From positions 5,321 to 23,164 of the forward strand of contig DBWU01000049.1 in assembly GCA_002309395.1 (NCBI GenBank): a DNA stretch of 17,844 nt, in the 5' to 3' direction. This DNA comes from Oscillospiraceae bacterium UBA1230 (GTDB lineage: Bacteria; Bacillota; Clostridia; Oscillospirales; Oscillospiraceae). Shown piece by piece: positions 1 to 6,761 of the stretch. Position 1 is the stretch's first letter. Each line of letters starts with the position of its first letter. The position numbers and the translations under genes are program-made. Below the pieces are notes generated by a model. It had not been told where the DNA came from. It ran no database searches and saw only the letters and a program-made list of their open reading frames with translations.

Positions 1-84
1 AACCGCCACTGCCTCCGCACGGCAGGGGATCAGCGAGATCAGCACTAACGCGGCGCAGCAAAACGCCCCCCATCGTCTACCCAT
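1..84 (-). CDS. Exported protein, N-terminal signal peptide only (cut by window edge)
   Basis: The first 28 codons of a gene that continues beyond position 1. The ATG at 84-82 follows an AAGGGTGA Shine-Dalgarno sequence. The peptide begins MGRRWGAFCCAALVLISLIP: a short basic n-region, a hydrophobic core, then small residues (CRAEA), which is a signal peptide. It lies 41 bp downstream of gerW/ytfJ on the same strand, so it is probably the last visible gene of that operon. In many Clostridia the gene after ytfJ in this cluster is a D-alanyl-D-alanine carboxypeptidase (DacB/DacF type), which is the most likely identity. That rests on gene order only, because no catalytic motif is inside the window. 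Confidence 0.6.
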   Translation of the reverse strand, partial: MGRRWGAFCCAALVLISLIPCRAEAVAV

Positions 85-114
85 GGGATCACCCTTTCCT
101 GATTCGATGATCCC
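85..114 (-). promoter_or_regulatory. Inverted repeat enclosing the Shine-Dalgarno site of the exported-protein gene
   Basis: GGGATCA at 85-91 and its perfect complement TGATCCC at 108-114 flank a 16-nt loop. On the minus-strand transcript the 3' arm directly abuts the ATG at 84, and the loop carries the AAGGG Shine-Dalgarno core. Such a hairpin could present or mask the ribosome binding site. The structure is seen; the regulatory role is inference. Confidence 0.35.
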
Positions 115-125
115 AGTATATTCCA

Positions 126-527
126 TCAGAAGGCGTCTTTATCCGCCTTGCGCTTTTCAATGAAGTTCTCCACCCGGTCCAACACCTGCGGCACCAGCTC
201 TACGACACGATCCACCGTAGTCACCGCTGGCAGCGACACAGGCAGTACACGGGTCACGCCGTCTTTTACCACCAGAAACGCCACCGGCTCTACCTTCACG
301 CCGGCGGTGCTTGCGCCGCCGAACTTGCCTTGACTGTCCTTCCCGTAATCACCGCCGCCGCAGCCGAAGCCGAAGCTCAAACGGGAAACGGGAATAAGGG
401 TCACGCCGTCCGGCGTGACGATGGGTTCACCAATGATGGTGTTGGAATCCACCATCTCCCGAATCTTACTCATAGAGGTCTCCATCAGCTCCGGCAAACC
501 GCCGTTCTTCTTCTCGTTCTTTTCCAT
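126..527 (-). CDS. ytfJ: GerW/YtfJ family sporulation protein
   Basis: A protein of about 133 residues with the whole GerW/YtfJ pattern: an N-terminal helix (LMETSMSKIREMVDSNTIIG), a PVSRLSFGFGCGGGD glycine-rich strand segment, PVAFLVVKDGVTRVLPV, and a C-terminal VVELVPQVLDRV helix. Family members are small proteins made during sporulation; B. subtilis GerW is needed for normal germination with some nutrients. Two ATGs compete. The first (533) lies one base after GGAG, too close for initiation. The second (527, MEKNEKK) has a 7-nt spacing and is preferred. The 5' end overlaps or abuts the DUF2953 stop (530-532), which implies translational coupling. DUF2953 followed by ytfJ mirrors B. subtilis ytfI-ytfJ. 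Confidence 0.9.
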   Translation of the reverse strand: MEKNEKKNGGLPELMETSMSKIREMVDSNTIIGEPIVTPDGVTLIPVSRLSFGFGCGGGDYGKDSQGKFGGASTAGVKVEPVAFLVVKDGVTRVLPVSLPAVTTVDRVVELVPQVLDRVENFIEKRKADKDAF

Positions 528-529
528 GG

Positions 530-1183
530 TCATTCTCCTTTATTGTTTTGCACTTGTTCTTCGATCGGTTTACGGTCTTCGCGTGAGGCCTGGATTTCCG
601 CATACCAGCGCAGAGCCGGAATGCCAAAGGTCAGCAGGATAACCAGCAGTACGCCCAGACGCATTCGCGCGCCGAATTCGCCCTGCACGCGAGTGGCGTC
701 GCTTCCGTAGTCCACCTCCAGATGAACGCGGGGATCGGGCATACGGGTCAACCGCTCCAGTTGGGGCATCACCGTCCATACGGCGGTATCCGCCCAGCCG
801 TACAGTTCCGCCGCCCCGGGGGGATCGGCGCTGCCGCCGAAACAAACGGACAGGGAAAACGGATGGATCTTCAAATGGCGGCGCGTTTTTCTAAGCGCCT
901 TTTTTGCCGCCGCCCACAGGATGCCGCTCCCCTGGCGAAGCTCGGCAAAAGTAAGTTTGCGCCGGGTTTTCGGCTTAGAAGGCTCCTTCTTTCCGTCTTT
1001 TTTCTCTTTCGTTCCGGAGGTTTTTTCGGGGGGCGGTATCAATTGCAGGCGGATCCATCCGACCGTTGCCTGCAAACGGAATTCATCACCGAAGGAGGCG
1101 CGTACGCCCAGCGGGATAAGCGCCGCCGCTGTCAGCAGCAACACGACGCCGCCTGTGATCCATAGCCAGATCAATCGATGCAC
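530..1183 (-). CDS. DUF2953 domain-containing protein (YtfI-like)
   Basis: A 217-residue membrane protein with a GTG start after a GGAAGG/AAGGGGG purine tract. An N-terminal membrane segment spans roughly residues 5-27 (LWITGGVVLLLTAAALIPLG). A lysine/proline-rich linker follows at about 50-75. The conserved DUF2953 part has SVCFGGSADPPGAAELYGWA and LEVDYGSDATRVQGEF. A second hydrophobic segment lies near residues 178-197. The length and the strand-rich middle fit DUF2953, found almost only in spore formers next to ytfJ. Function is not established; the position between scpB and ytfJ suggests a sporulation-linked membrane role. It overlaps the ytfJ start region and lies 27 bp after scpB. Confidence 0.85.
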   Translation of the reverse strand: MHRLIWLWITGGVVLLLTAAALIPLGVRASFGDEFRLQATVGWIRLQLIPPPEKTSGTKEKKDGKKEPSKPKTRRKLTFAELRQGSGILWAAAKKALRKTRRHLKIHPFSLSVCFGGSADPPGAAELYGWADTAVWTVMPQLERLTRMPDPRVHLEVDYGSDATRVQGEFGARMRLGVLLVILLTFGIPALRWYAEIQASREDRKPIEEQVQNNKGE

Positions 1184-1210
1184 GCCCCCTTCCTTCCGCC
1201 TGTCGCGGTT

Positions 1211-1822
1211 TTACTCAGCCAAATCTTCGCCGGAACGCTCGGCAGGCGACACGTCGTCTACCACGGAGCCGTTTTCATCAAGGCGCATCTGCCCATCGGT
1301 CTCCAGACCGGGCATCTCAGGCAGCTCGTCCAGCGAGTTGATGTGAAACGCCCGTAAAAACGCTTTTGTGGTGCGATACAGGTGCGGACGACCCGGAACC
1401 TGCAATCTGCCGCATTCCTCGATCAAATGCCTGTCCAGCAGTAAGCCGACCGTATAGGAGCTGTCCACGCCGCGAATCTGATCCACATAGGAACGCGTGG
1501 TCGGCTGATAGTAAGCGATAATGGTCAGCACCTCCAGCGCCGGCTGACTCAATTTGGCAGGCTTACGGATCTCAAACGCCTTGCGGATCACCTCAGCATA
1601 GTCCGGCGCGGAGCAGAGCTGATAGCTGTCCTCCATCCGCAAAAGGCGCACGCCGCGCCGCTCAAAACTGTAATGATCGCTCAAACGCTGCAATACAAGC
1701 TCCACGGTGGGACGATCCATCTCCAGTGCCATGCAGATACGGTCGATATGCACCGGCTCGCCGGAGGCGAACAGGATTCCCTCAACGGCAGACTCGATCT
1801 CTTTCATTTCCAGATTATCCAT
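1211..1822 (-). CDS. scpB: Segregation and condensation protein B
   Basis: A 203-residue ScpB, the winged-helix kleisin-partner subunit that with ScpA and Smc forms the bacterial condensin. Visible family marks: the opening VEGILFASGEPVHIDRICMA, two winged-helix units, and the strongly conserved QPALEVLTIIAYYQPTTR segment (about 92-110) followed by RGVDSSYTVGLLLDRHLIEE and GRPHLYRTTKAFLRAFHI. The acidic C-terminal tail (LDENGSVVDDVSPAERSGED) is also typical. The ATG at 1822 is preceded by a weak AAAGAGAG site, and the gene begins 12 bp after the scpA stop, so translational coupling is likely. Length is normal for the family. Confidence 0.97.
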   Translation of the reverse strand: MDNLEMKEIESAVEGILFASGEPVHIDRICMALEMDRPTVELVLQRLSDHYSFERRGVRLLRMEDSYQLCSAPDYAEVIRKAFEIRKPAKLSQPALEVLTIIAYYQPTTRSYVDQIRGVDSSYTVGLLLDRHLIEECGRLQVPGRPHLYRTTKAFLRAFHINSLDELPEMPGLETDGQMRLDENGSVVDDVSPAERSGEDLAE

Positions 1823-1834
1823 ACTGCTCTCTCT

Positions 1835-2626
1835 TTACTCAAAATTCAGTTCGTCCGGCAGTTCGCCTTCACAGCGCACCGTACAATCGGTGGCGGAGCC
1901 GACCAGACGAATCACACGACTGCGGCAAAGCTCCAGCACCGCCATAAACGTCGCCACCAGCTCGCTGCGGCTGTGACTGCCCTTAAATAGAAGCAAAAAG
2001 CGCGTTATGCCGCCCGTCTTCAACCGTGCAAACAGTTCCCGTGCCTTGCTCTCCACGGAGTACGGCTCACGCCGCACGATCTCCTCAAACGCCGATAAGG
2101 ACGGCGGCTGTGAAAGACCGTTTTGCCGATCCAGCACCTCCTGCATGGCAAGCACCAGATCGCCGCGATCCTGATCGTATTCGTAGATCTTCCCGTGCCG
2201 TACCGGCTCCGGGTTCTTGGTGAAGATATTACGCCCGTACTCACCCAGGGGCGCCATTTTCTCCGTCAGCAGCCGGATCTTCTGATAGATCTCATCGCGC
2301 TTGCGCGCCTCCAGCGACTGGATCAGGGCGTCCATCTCACTTTGCGCCTCCTCATCCTCAATGGAGAGAAGCATCCGCGTCTTGATGTACATCAAATGCG
2401 CCGCCATGGTGATAAACTCGCTGGCGATCTCCAGATCCATACGCTGGCGCTGTTCCAGATACGCAAGGTACTGATCCAGTATGAGCGCAATGGGGATATC
2501 CTGGATCTCGATTTTATTCTTACTGAGCAGGAACAAGATCAGATCCAGCGGCCCTTCAAAATCCTGAAGCGCCTCATCTCCCTTGCCCTGCACCACTTTT
2601 TCCAGCTTGAAAATCGGATTGTCCAA
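1835..2626 (-). CDS. scpA: Segregation and condensation protein A
   Basis: ScpA, the kleisin subunit of the Smc-ScpAB condensin that compacts and segregates chromosomes. The N-terminal Smc-binding motif DFEGPLDLILFLLSKNKIEI is clear, with the helical SEFITMAAHLMYIKTRMLL section after it and a C-terminal winged-helix part (VATFMAVLELCRSRVIRLVG). I start it at TTG 2624-2626 (protein beginning MDNPIFKLEKV, 263 residues). That codon follows GAAAGAGGTGA at good spacing, and an upstream in-frame start at 2680 would overlap the protease gene by 32 bp without a ribosome site. The protease gene ends 22 bp upstream, so scpA is inside the operon. Confidence 0.96.
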   Translation of the reverse strand: MDNPIFKLEKVVQGKGDEALQDFEGPLDLILFLLSKNKIEIQDIPIALILDQYLAYLEQRQRMDLEIASEFITMAAHLMYIKTRMLLSIEDEEAQSEMDALIQSLEARKRDEIYQKIRLLTEKMAPLGEYGRNIFTKNPEPVRHGKIYEYDQDRGDLVLAMQEVLDRQNGLSQPPSLSAFEEIVRREPYSVESKARELFARLKTGGITRFLLLFKGSHSRSELVATFMAVLELCRSRVIRLVGSATDCTVRCEGELPDELNFE

Positions 2627-2648
2627 CCTCTCACCTCTTTCAGGCGTA

Positions 2649-3293
2649 CTAAAAACCTGCCAAGCGGCACATACCGTCAAATACCGCGTAAATTACCGTA
2701 CGCAGGGCGGAGCTTCCCACCCCTGCCACTACCAGCACCAGCAACAACAGCATACCGAACCGCTCGTACTGCAATACGAAACGGTACTGTTTGTCCGGCA
2801 AAAGGGCAAATAGCACCTTTGAGCCGTCCAGCGGCGGGATCGGCACCAGATTGAAAAGCCCCAGACCCGTGGACAGAAGCGCCGTATTCAACAAAAACGC
2901 GGTCGCTGTCGAGTCGCCGGAGGCGTTCCAACTGACCTTTACCGCCAAAAGAAGCAGGAATCCCAGCAAAAGATTCGACACGGGACCTGCCAGCGCCGTC
3001 AGCGCCATGCCGAGCTTCGGCTTTTTGAAATACGACGGATCCACCGGCACCGGCTTTGCCCAGCCGAACCCTGCCACCGCCAGCATGGCAAAGCCGAGCC
3101 AGTCGATATGCCGCAGGGGGTTCAAGGTGATGCGGTGAGCACGTTTCGCCGTGGGATCGCCCAGCGCGTACGCGGAAAGCGCGTGACACGATTCGTGCAC
3201 GCAAAGACACAGCAATACCGAGCCGAGCCGCATGAGAAGCGACAGCAGCGAACTAAGATCCAACGCATCCAGCAAATCCTTGATATATCCCAA
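2649..3293 (-). CDS. M50 family (site-2-type) zinc metalloprotease
   Basis: A 214-residue polytopic membrane protein of the small M50B/YwhC-like group of site-2 protease relatives. The zinc site is complete: HESCH at about 33-37 in the first membrane helix and NLVPIPPLDGSK with the third ligand Asp at about 156. The NPLRHIDWLG and FGWAKPVPVDPSYF segments are standard for this group, and LAGPVSNLLLGFLLLL is a further membrane helix. Such enzymes cut substrates inside the membrane; the substrate of this one is unknown. The TTG start at 3293 follows GGAGCG with 8-nt spacing. It is the first gene of the scpAB operon, an order common in Clostridia. Confidence 0.93.
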   Translation of the reverse strand: MGYIKDLLDALDLSSLLSLLMRLGSVLLCLCVHESCHALSAYALGDPTAKRAHRITLNPLRHIDWLGFAMLAVAGFGWAKPVPVDPSYFKKPKLGMALTALAGPVSNLLLGFLLLLAVKVSWNASGDSTATAFLLNTALLSTGLGLFNLVPIPPLDGSKVLFALLPDKQYRFVLQYERFGMLLLLVLVVAGVGSSALRTVIYAVFDGMCRLAGF

Positions 3294-3331
3294 ATCAAAC
3301 GCTCCTATGCCGCCAAATTATCATTTTTTAG

Positions 3332-3360
3332 ATTATACCAAATTCTAAAGAAAAATACAA
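3332..3360 (-). promoter_or_regulatory. Vegetative-type promoter of the M50-scpAB-ytfJ operon
   Basis: On the minus strand TATAAT (3332-3337) is preceded by TGG, an extended -10. A weak -35 TTGTAT (3355-3360) lies exactly 17 bp upstream. The predicted start is about 30 nt before the TTG of the protease gene. The surrounding stretch is very AT-rich compared with both neighbouring genes. Confidence 0.7.
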
Positions 3361-3460
3361 GCAAAATTCCGTCAACGGCGACCCGGTGAAACGGAAGCCG
3401 CCGGGCACGGCGCTTTCCCCGCCTGCAGGCGGCAAACCGTCGTGTCCGGCTTCCAATACG

Positions 3461-4099
3461 CTATTTTTTTCCAAGCCAGAGCCGCAGGGTCTCCCACAGC
3501 TCGATACAGCGAAATCGCAGAGCGTACGATTCGTTCTCCTGCGTGACCAGCGATACCTCCGGCGATCCCCAGCCGGCGGAAACGGCGGCTTCCCGAAGAT
3601 CGATAGCGGCGTTGTTACAAAGCGGCGGAAATACGACGCACCACCAGTTCGCGCCGCCGCCGTCGCCGATCACCACACGCAGCGCCGTATACTCTCCTGC
3701 CGGCAGGGCGAACCCCTCGTAGCTCTTCCGGGGAAACGCCGTGCACTCCAAATAGGTATGCACCGCATGGTCACAGCCGGCGCTTTTCAGCGTCTCCTGC
3801 GCCGCCTGTTGCAGCTCCGGCAAGGCACAGCGCAACGCTTCCCGTGCCTGTGCCGCGTCGCGGCTGGATCGGAGGAGCTCCTCCGCCATCTCCAGGACCC
3901 TGTCGCGCACCAGCAGTTTTTGCGCCTGATCCTCCGCCCCGTTCGAATGGGCGATCACGTGGAGGCGGACAGTCTTTTCCGCAAGATCCTCCTGCCTCCG
4001 CTCCGTCACCGCACCCCAGACGAGCGTTGCGGCAAGCGCAAAAAGCAGGGCGATCTCCCCGTACCGAAGGTGCCGCTTAAATGAATTTCTCGTATGCAT
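3461..4099 (-). CDS. spoIIR: Stage II sporulation protein R
   Basis: A 212-residue SpoIIR. In sporulation SpoIIR is made in the forespore under sigma F, is exported across the septum, and triggers SpoIIGA to process pro-sigma E in the mother cell. Visible marks are a single N-terminal membrane/signal segment (YGEIALLFALAATLVWGAV, about 13-31), the signature LHVIAHSNGAEDQAQKLLVR, the RVLEMAEELL helix, and YTALRVVIGDGGGANWWCVV with PPLC near the C-terminus. The start is the ATG at 4099. It follows ispE by 63 bp, and an inverted repeat and possible sigma F-like elements fill that gap. Confidence 0.95.
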   Translation of the reverse strand: MHTRNSFKRHLRYGEIALLFALAATLVWGAVTERRQEDLAEKTVRLHVIAHSNGAEDQAQKLLVRDRVLEMAEELLRSSRDAAQAREALRCALPELQQAAQETLKSAGCDHAVHTYLECTAFPRKSYEGFALPAGEYTALRVVIGDGGGANWWCVVFPPLCNNAAIDLREAAVSAGWGSPEVSLVTQENESYALRFRCIELWETLRLWLGKK

Positions 4100-4110
4100 A
4101 AAGACACCGC

Positions 4111-4138
4111 CTATCCTGTGAAAGTAGATACAGGATAG
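4111..4138 (-). promoter_or_regulatory. 9-bp perfect inverted repeat upstream of spoIIR
   Basis: CTATCCTGT (4111-4119) and ACAGGATAG (4130-4138) are perfect complements around a 10-nt loop. The hairpin lies between the ispE stop and the spoIIR start. Read from ispE it is not followed by a clean U-run, so it is a poor terminator. On the minus strand GTATA (4156-4160) and GTCTATCCT (4132-4140), 15 bp apart, loosely resemble the sigma F pattern GYATA-15-GGNNANANT, and the -10 falls inside the repeat. spoIIR genes are known sigma F targets; the match here has two mismatches at key positions. Confidence 0.4.
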
Positions 4139-4162
4139 ACGGTTCTTTTCTATTTTATACGC

Positions 4163-5074
4163 TCATTCCGCGCGCGCCACGGGTGCGGCAAGGAACGCAT
4201 CGGGATAGTCCCGGTGCAAAACCGCCAGCGCCGCGTGGGCAGTCAGTTCATCGGAATAAACGCCGAACACGGCGCTTCCGCTGCCGGAGAGCATCGCCCC
4301 GTCCGCCCCCAGCGCCCGGAGACGCCGGACGATCAGCGGCGCCTGACTGTCCTGCGGCAGACAACGCTCGAAGGTGTTGTGCATCGCGCGGCATACGCCG
4401 ATAAGGTCGCCTGAATACAGGGCGCTTTCCAGCGCATCACAACCGCCGGATTCCCACAGCCGCTCCCGGTCGATGCGCTGATACATGGCGGCGGTGGAAT
4501 ACGCCTCCCGCGGCTTAACAAGAACGAACCACGCCGCAGGCAACGGCGGCAGAGGCAGTACGCGCTCCCCTTTTCCCAACACCTTTGCCGTGCCGCCGCG
4601 AACGCAAAACGGCACGTCACTGCCCAGCGCCATGCCCATTTCCTCCAGCGCGGAATACGGCAGATCCGGCGCGCAGATGCGCCGCAAGCCACGCAAGACC
4701 GCCGCCGCATCAGCACTGCCGCCGCCCAGACCCGCCTGGGTGGGGATCTTCTTTTCCAGCGTGAGGTGCAGGCCGGGAAGCGCCGTACCGGTTCGGGCAA
4801 AAAACGTTTCCGCCGCCCGCACGGCGAGATTCTCCGCGCCGCAGGGAACCTCCACACCGGCGCATTGAAGCGTGACGCCGCCCGAATCGCAGGCGGAAAG
4901 CCGGACGGTATCTCCGAAAGACACCGTCTGCATCACCGATACCAGATCGTGATACCCGTCCTCACGGAGACGGCCTACCGACAGAAGCAGATTGACCTTC
5001 GCGTGCGCCTGCTCATAAACGACTGTTCCCCCAGGCATAGCATCACGCCGCCGGTCGTCATTCAACGCTTTCAC
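4163..5074 (-). CDS. ispE: 4-diphosphocytidyl-2-C-methyl-D-erythritol kinase
   Basis: A 303-residue GHMP kinase of the MEP isoprenoid pathway. It phosphorylates 4-diphosphocytidyl-2-C-methyl-D-erythritol at the 2-position with ATP in the cytoplasm. Motif 1 AHAKVNLLLSVGRLREDGYH carries the catalytic Lys (about 26). The ATP loop is PTQAGLGGGSADAAAVL (111-127), GSDVPFC holds the catalytic Asp (about 153), and the C-terminal motif is DGAMLSGSGSAVFGVY. The start is GTG 5072-5074, which overlaps the DUF1015 stop by four bases (GTGA) and has GAGGAAG 8 nt upstream. The in-frame ATG at 5038 has no ribosome site. The overlap means it is translated with the DUF1015 gene. Confidence 0.96.
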   Translation of the reverse strand: MKALNDDRRRDAMPGGTVVYEQAHAKVNLLLSVGRLREDGYHDLVSVMQTVSFGDTVRLSACDSGGVTLQCAGVEVPCGAENLAVRAAETFFARTGTALPGLHLTLEKKIPTQAGLGGGSADAAAVLRGLRRICAPDLPYSALEEMGMALGSDVPFCVRGGTAKVLGKGERVLPLPPLPAAWFVLVKPREAYSTAAMYQRIDRERLWESGGCDALESALYSGDLIGVCRAMHNTFERCLPQDSQAPLIVRRLRALGADGAMLSGSGSAVFGVYSDELTAHAALAVLHRDYPDAFLAAPVARAE

Positions 5075-6333
5075 AACACGATCTTCCTCGCCTCAATATA
5101 GTACCGCTTATCACAAGCGTGACCCATGGAAAAAGTCTTCCGGGGCAGAACACCATCCGCCATGACGGTTTTAAACAGCTGATCCTTTCCCAAAGCCGGC
5201 AGCAAAAAGCCCATATTCCCCGTTTGAGAGCCGAGGCGGCGCGTTACGTCGTCTCCGTGAATATAGTCGATCTCTCCGCCGTGTTCCGGCAGATACGCGT
5301 CCAGGAAGGATTGAAGCGTCGCCACCGCCAGCTGTTTTTTCGGGTGCGGCACCGTCACGAACAGATCCCGATCGCCGTATACCACTTCGATGGTATGTCC
5401 TTCTCCTTTGCCGAAATATGCGTCGGGATATGCCTTTTGAAAGGCCGACAGCAGTTCCTCCGGCGACACGCCGAATACCACCCGGTGGATCGGTTCGAAT
5501 ACCAGCGCCGGGTCGTGGAGATTCACTACCTCCACCAGCGCGTAGCGCGCCGGCGTATCCGCTTCGCCGGCGGCCTTTTTCTCCTCATAACAGGCTTTGG
5601 CGGTCGCCAGCGAGTGGTTCCCGTCACCCACGGCAAAAAGAAGCGGCGCCGCGTCAGCCAAACCGTATTTCTCCTCCTGAACACGGCGGTCACACAGCAT
5701 CGAAAGCGCCTTTGAAATAGCTTCCTGCTGATCATGCCGCACCAGACGGCCGGTAATATGTCCTCCCTGCTCCATGAGGTCAAAATCATAGAGCATTTCC
5801 ATGTTCTCCGCTTCGCCTGAGAGCGGCTCGATCACCGTTCCCTGCGGATCGTCAATAAGCAGCATCACGTGGGGCAACTCCACCGGCGCGTCACGCCGCA
5901 CTCTGGCACGGGGCGGAATGCGATCCGTCACCGTAGCTTCGGTGGCTCGGATCAAGGCGCTGTTACCGGGCGTATACTCATAGCAATCCAGATCCACCAT
6001 GCCCACCAGTCCGCGGCGAACCGTACCGTCCGACTGCTGGCGTTCCACGTAGACCATGGAGGACGGCAGTTCCCGAAAGACGCCGTTTTGCAAATACCGT
6101 TCCATATTGTCCCTGATGTCGCGGATCCGCTCCGCCACGTCCGGCGCTTTTAAATGTGCCTCCGGCAAAATCAGCCGCAGTGCGGACGGCGCATCGCCTA
6201 CAAACTGCTCCACTCGCTCCCAGTAATCCGGCTGAGAGGTAAACTGGTCGCAGGCAACCACTGCCCAGCGCTCCATGCTCTCCGCGTTTGGCAGCAGGAT
6301 ATTCGCGCTGTAAAAACCGTTTCGCTGTTCCAT
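5071..6333 (-). CDS. DUF1015 domain-containing protein
   Basis: A 420-residue soluble protein covering the whole DUF1015 family. Marks include the opening SMERWAVVACDQFTSQPDYW, the AVGDGNHSLATAKACYEEKK motif near residue 235, a HDPALVFEPIHRVVFG segment and the C-terminal GFLLPALGKDQLF. Family members occur throughout Firmicutes and archaea; no reaction is well established, although a kinase-like or ParB-like fold has been proposed for relatives. The ATG at 6333 has a strong GGAGGACGGAAGG leader. The stop overlaps ispE, but no pathway link to isoprenoids is known. It is the first gene after a consensus promoter. Confidence 0.88.
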   Translation of the reverse strand: MEQRNGFYSANILLPNAESMERWAVVACDQFTSQPDYWERVEQFVGDAPSALRLILPEAHLKAPDVAERIRDIRDNMERYLQNGVFRELPSSMVYVERQQSDGTVRRGLVGMVDLDCYEYTPGNSALIRATEATVTDRIPPRARVRRDAPVELPHVMLLIDDPQGTVIEPLSGEAENMEMLYDFDLMEQGGHITGRLVRHDQQEAISKALSMLCDRRVQEEKYGLADAAPLLFAVGDGNHSLATAKACYEEKKAAGEADTPARYALVEVVNLHDPALVFEPIHRVVFGVSPEELLSAFQKAYPDAYFGKGEGHTIEVVYGDRDLFVTVPHPKKQLAVATLQSFLDAYLPEHGGEIDYIHGDDVTRRLGSQTGNMGFLLPALGKDQLFKTVMADGVLPRKTFSMGHACDKRYYIEARKIVL

Positions 6334-6365
6334 CCTTCCGTCCTCCTCCGTGTTGGTATGTATAT

Positions 6366-6394
6366 ATTATAGCTGTTTGTACGCAATATTTCAA
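6366..6394 (-). promoter_or_regulatory. Consensus vegetative promoter for DUF1015-ispE
   Basis: On the minus strand TTGAAA (6389-6394) and TATAAT (6366-6371) are separated by exactly 17 bp. The predicted start site is about 25-30 nt upstream of the DUF1015 ATG. Confidence 0.82.
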
Positions 6395-6471
6395 TGACCG
6401 AGCGTATATTTTTCACCGTGTCGGAAAAGATAGCACAGGCGAAGCACGATTATACGAATGGAGGGTTCCAC

Positions 6472-6675
6472 ATGAAAATCATTGATCGGATCGCTTTGAT
6501 CCTCGTGATCGTCGGTGCGCTGAACTGGGGTGTTGTCGGACTGTTCTCGTTTGACTGCGTGGCATTTCTGTTTGGCGGTCAGACAGCCGCCATCAGCCGC
6601 GTGATCTATACGCTGGTCGGCATCGCCGGGCTCTGGTGCATCACGCTTTTGTTCCGGGATATGGATCGGGAATAA
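6472..6675 (+). CDS. DUF378 small membrane protein
   Basis: A 67-residue protein: MKIIDRIALILVIVGALNWG then VVGLFSFDCVAFLFGGQ and a second membrane helix VIYTLVGIAGLWCITLLF. The D-x-I-A-L-x-L-V-I-V-G-A-L-N-W-G-x-V-G opening is the DUF378 hallmark. The family has two membrane helices and no known function. The ATG at 6472 is chosen because GGAGGG (6460-6465) lies 6 nt upstream; longer readings starting at 6394 lack a ribosome site. It is the only confident plus-strand gene in the window and converges on rqcH. Confidence 0.92.
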   Translation: MKIIDRIALILVIVGALNWGVVGLFSFDCVAFLFGGQTAAISRVIYTLVGIAGLWCITLLFRDMDRE

Positions 6676-6692
6676 CTCCCGGCATACAGCGA

Positions 6693-6740
6693 TAAAAACA
6701 GTCTCTTCGTCCGTATCATGCGGCGAAGAGACTGTTTTTA
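6693..6740. terminator. Bidirectional rho-independent terminator
   Basis: A 17-bp perfect stem pairs 6693-6709 with 6724-6740 (TAAAAACAGTCTCTTCG and its complement) around a 14-nt loop. The A-tract on one side and T-tract on the other make it work in both directions. It sits between the convergent DUF378 gene and rqcH. Confidence 0.93.
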
Positions 6741-6761
6741 TCTGCGGTCATCTAAACCTGT

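Noticed and set aside
2627..2680. Longer scpA start at 2680
   Set aside because: It adds 18 residues foreign to ScpA, overlaps the protease gene and lacks a ribosome site. TTG 2626 has GAAAGAGGTGA.
2123..2854. Plus-strand open frame of 243 codons opposite scpA and the protease gene
   Set aside because: It spans two confirmed minus-strand genes and their junction, which a real gene would not do here. It has no recognisable domain.
3419..3432. 14-bp palindrome CCGCCTGCAGGCGG after spoIIR as terminator
   Set aside because: There is no loop-forming space and no U-run after it on the minus strand. It may be chance in GC-rich DNA.
3386..4084. Plus-strand open frame of 232 codons opposite spoIIR
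   Set aside because: Its composition is Pro/Arg/Gln-rich without motifs, and SpoIIR on the other strand is certain.
4333..4857. Minus-strand frame of 174 codons inside ispE
   Set aside because: It is an alternative frame of ispE, dominated by Arg/Cys/Ala, with no start signal.
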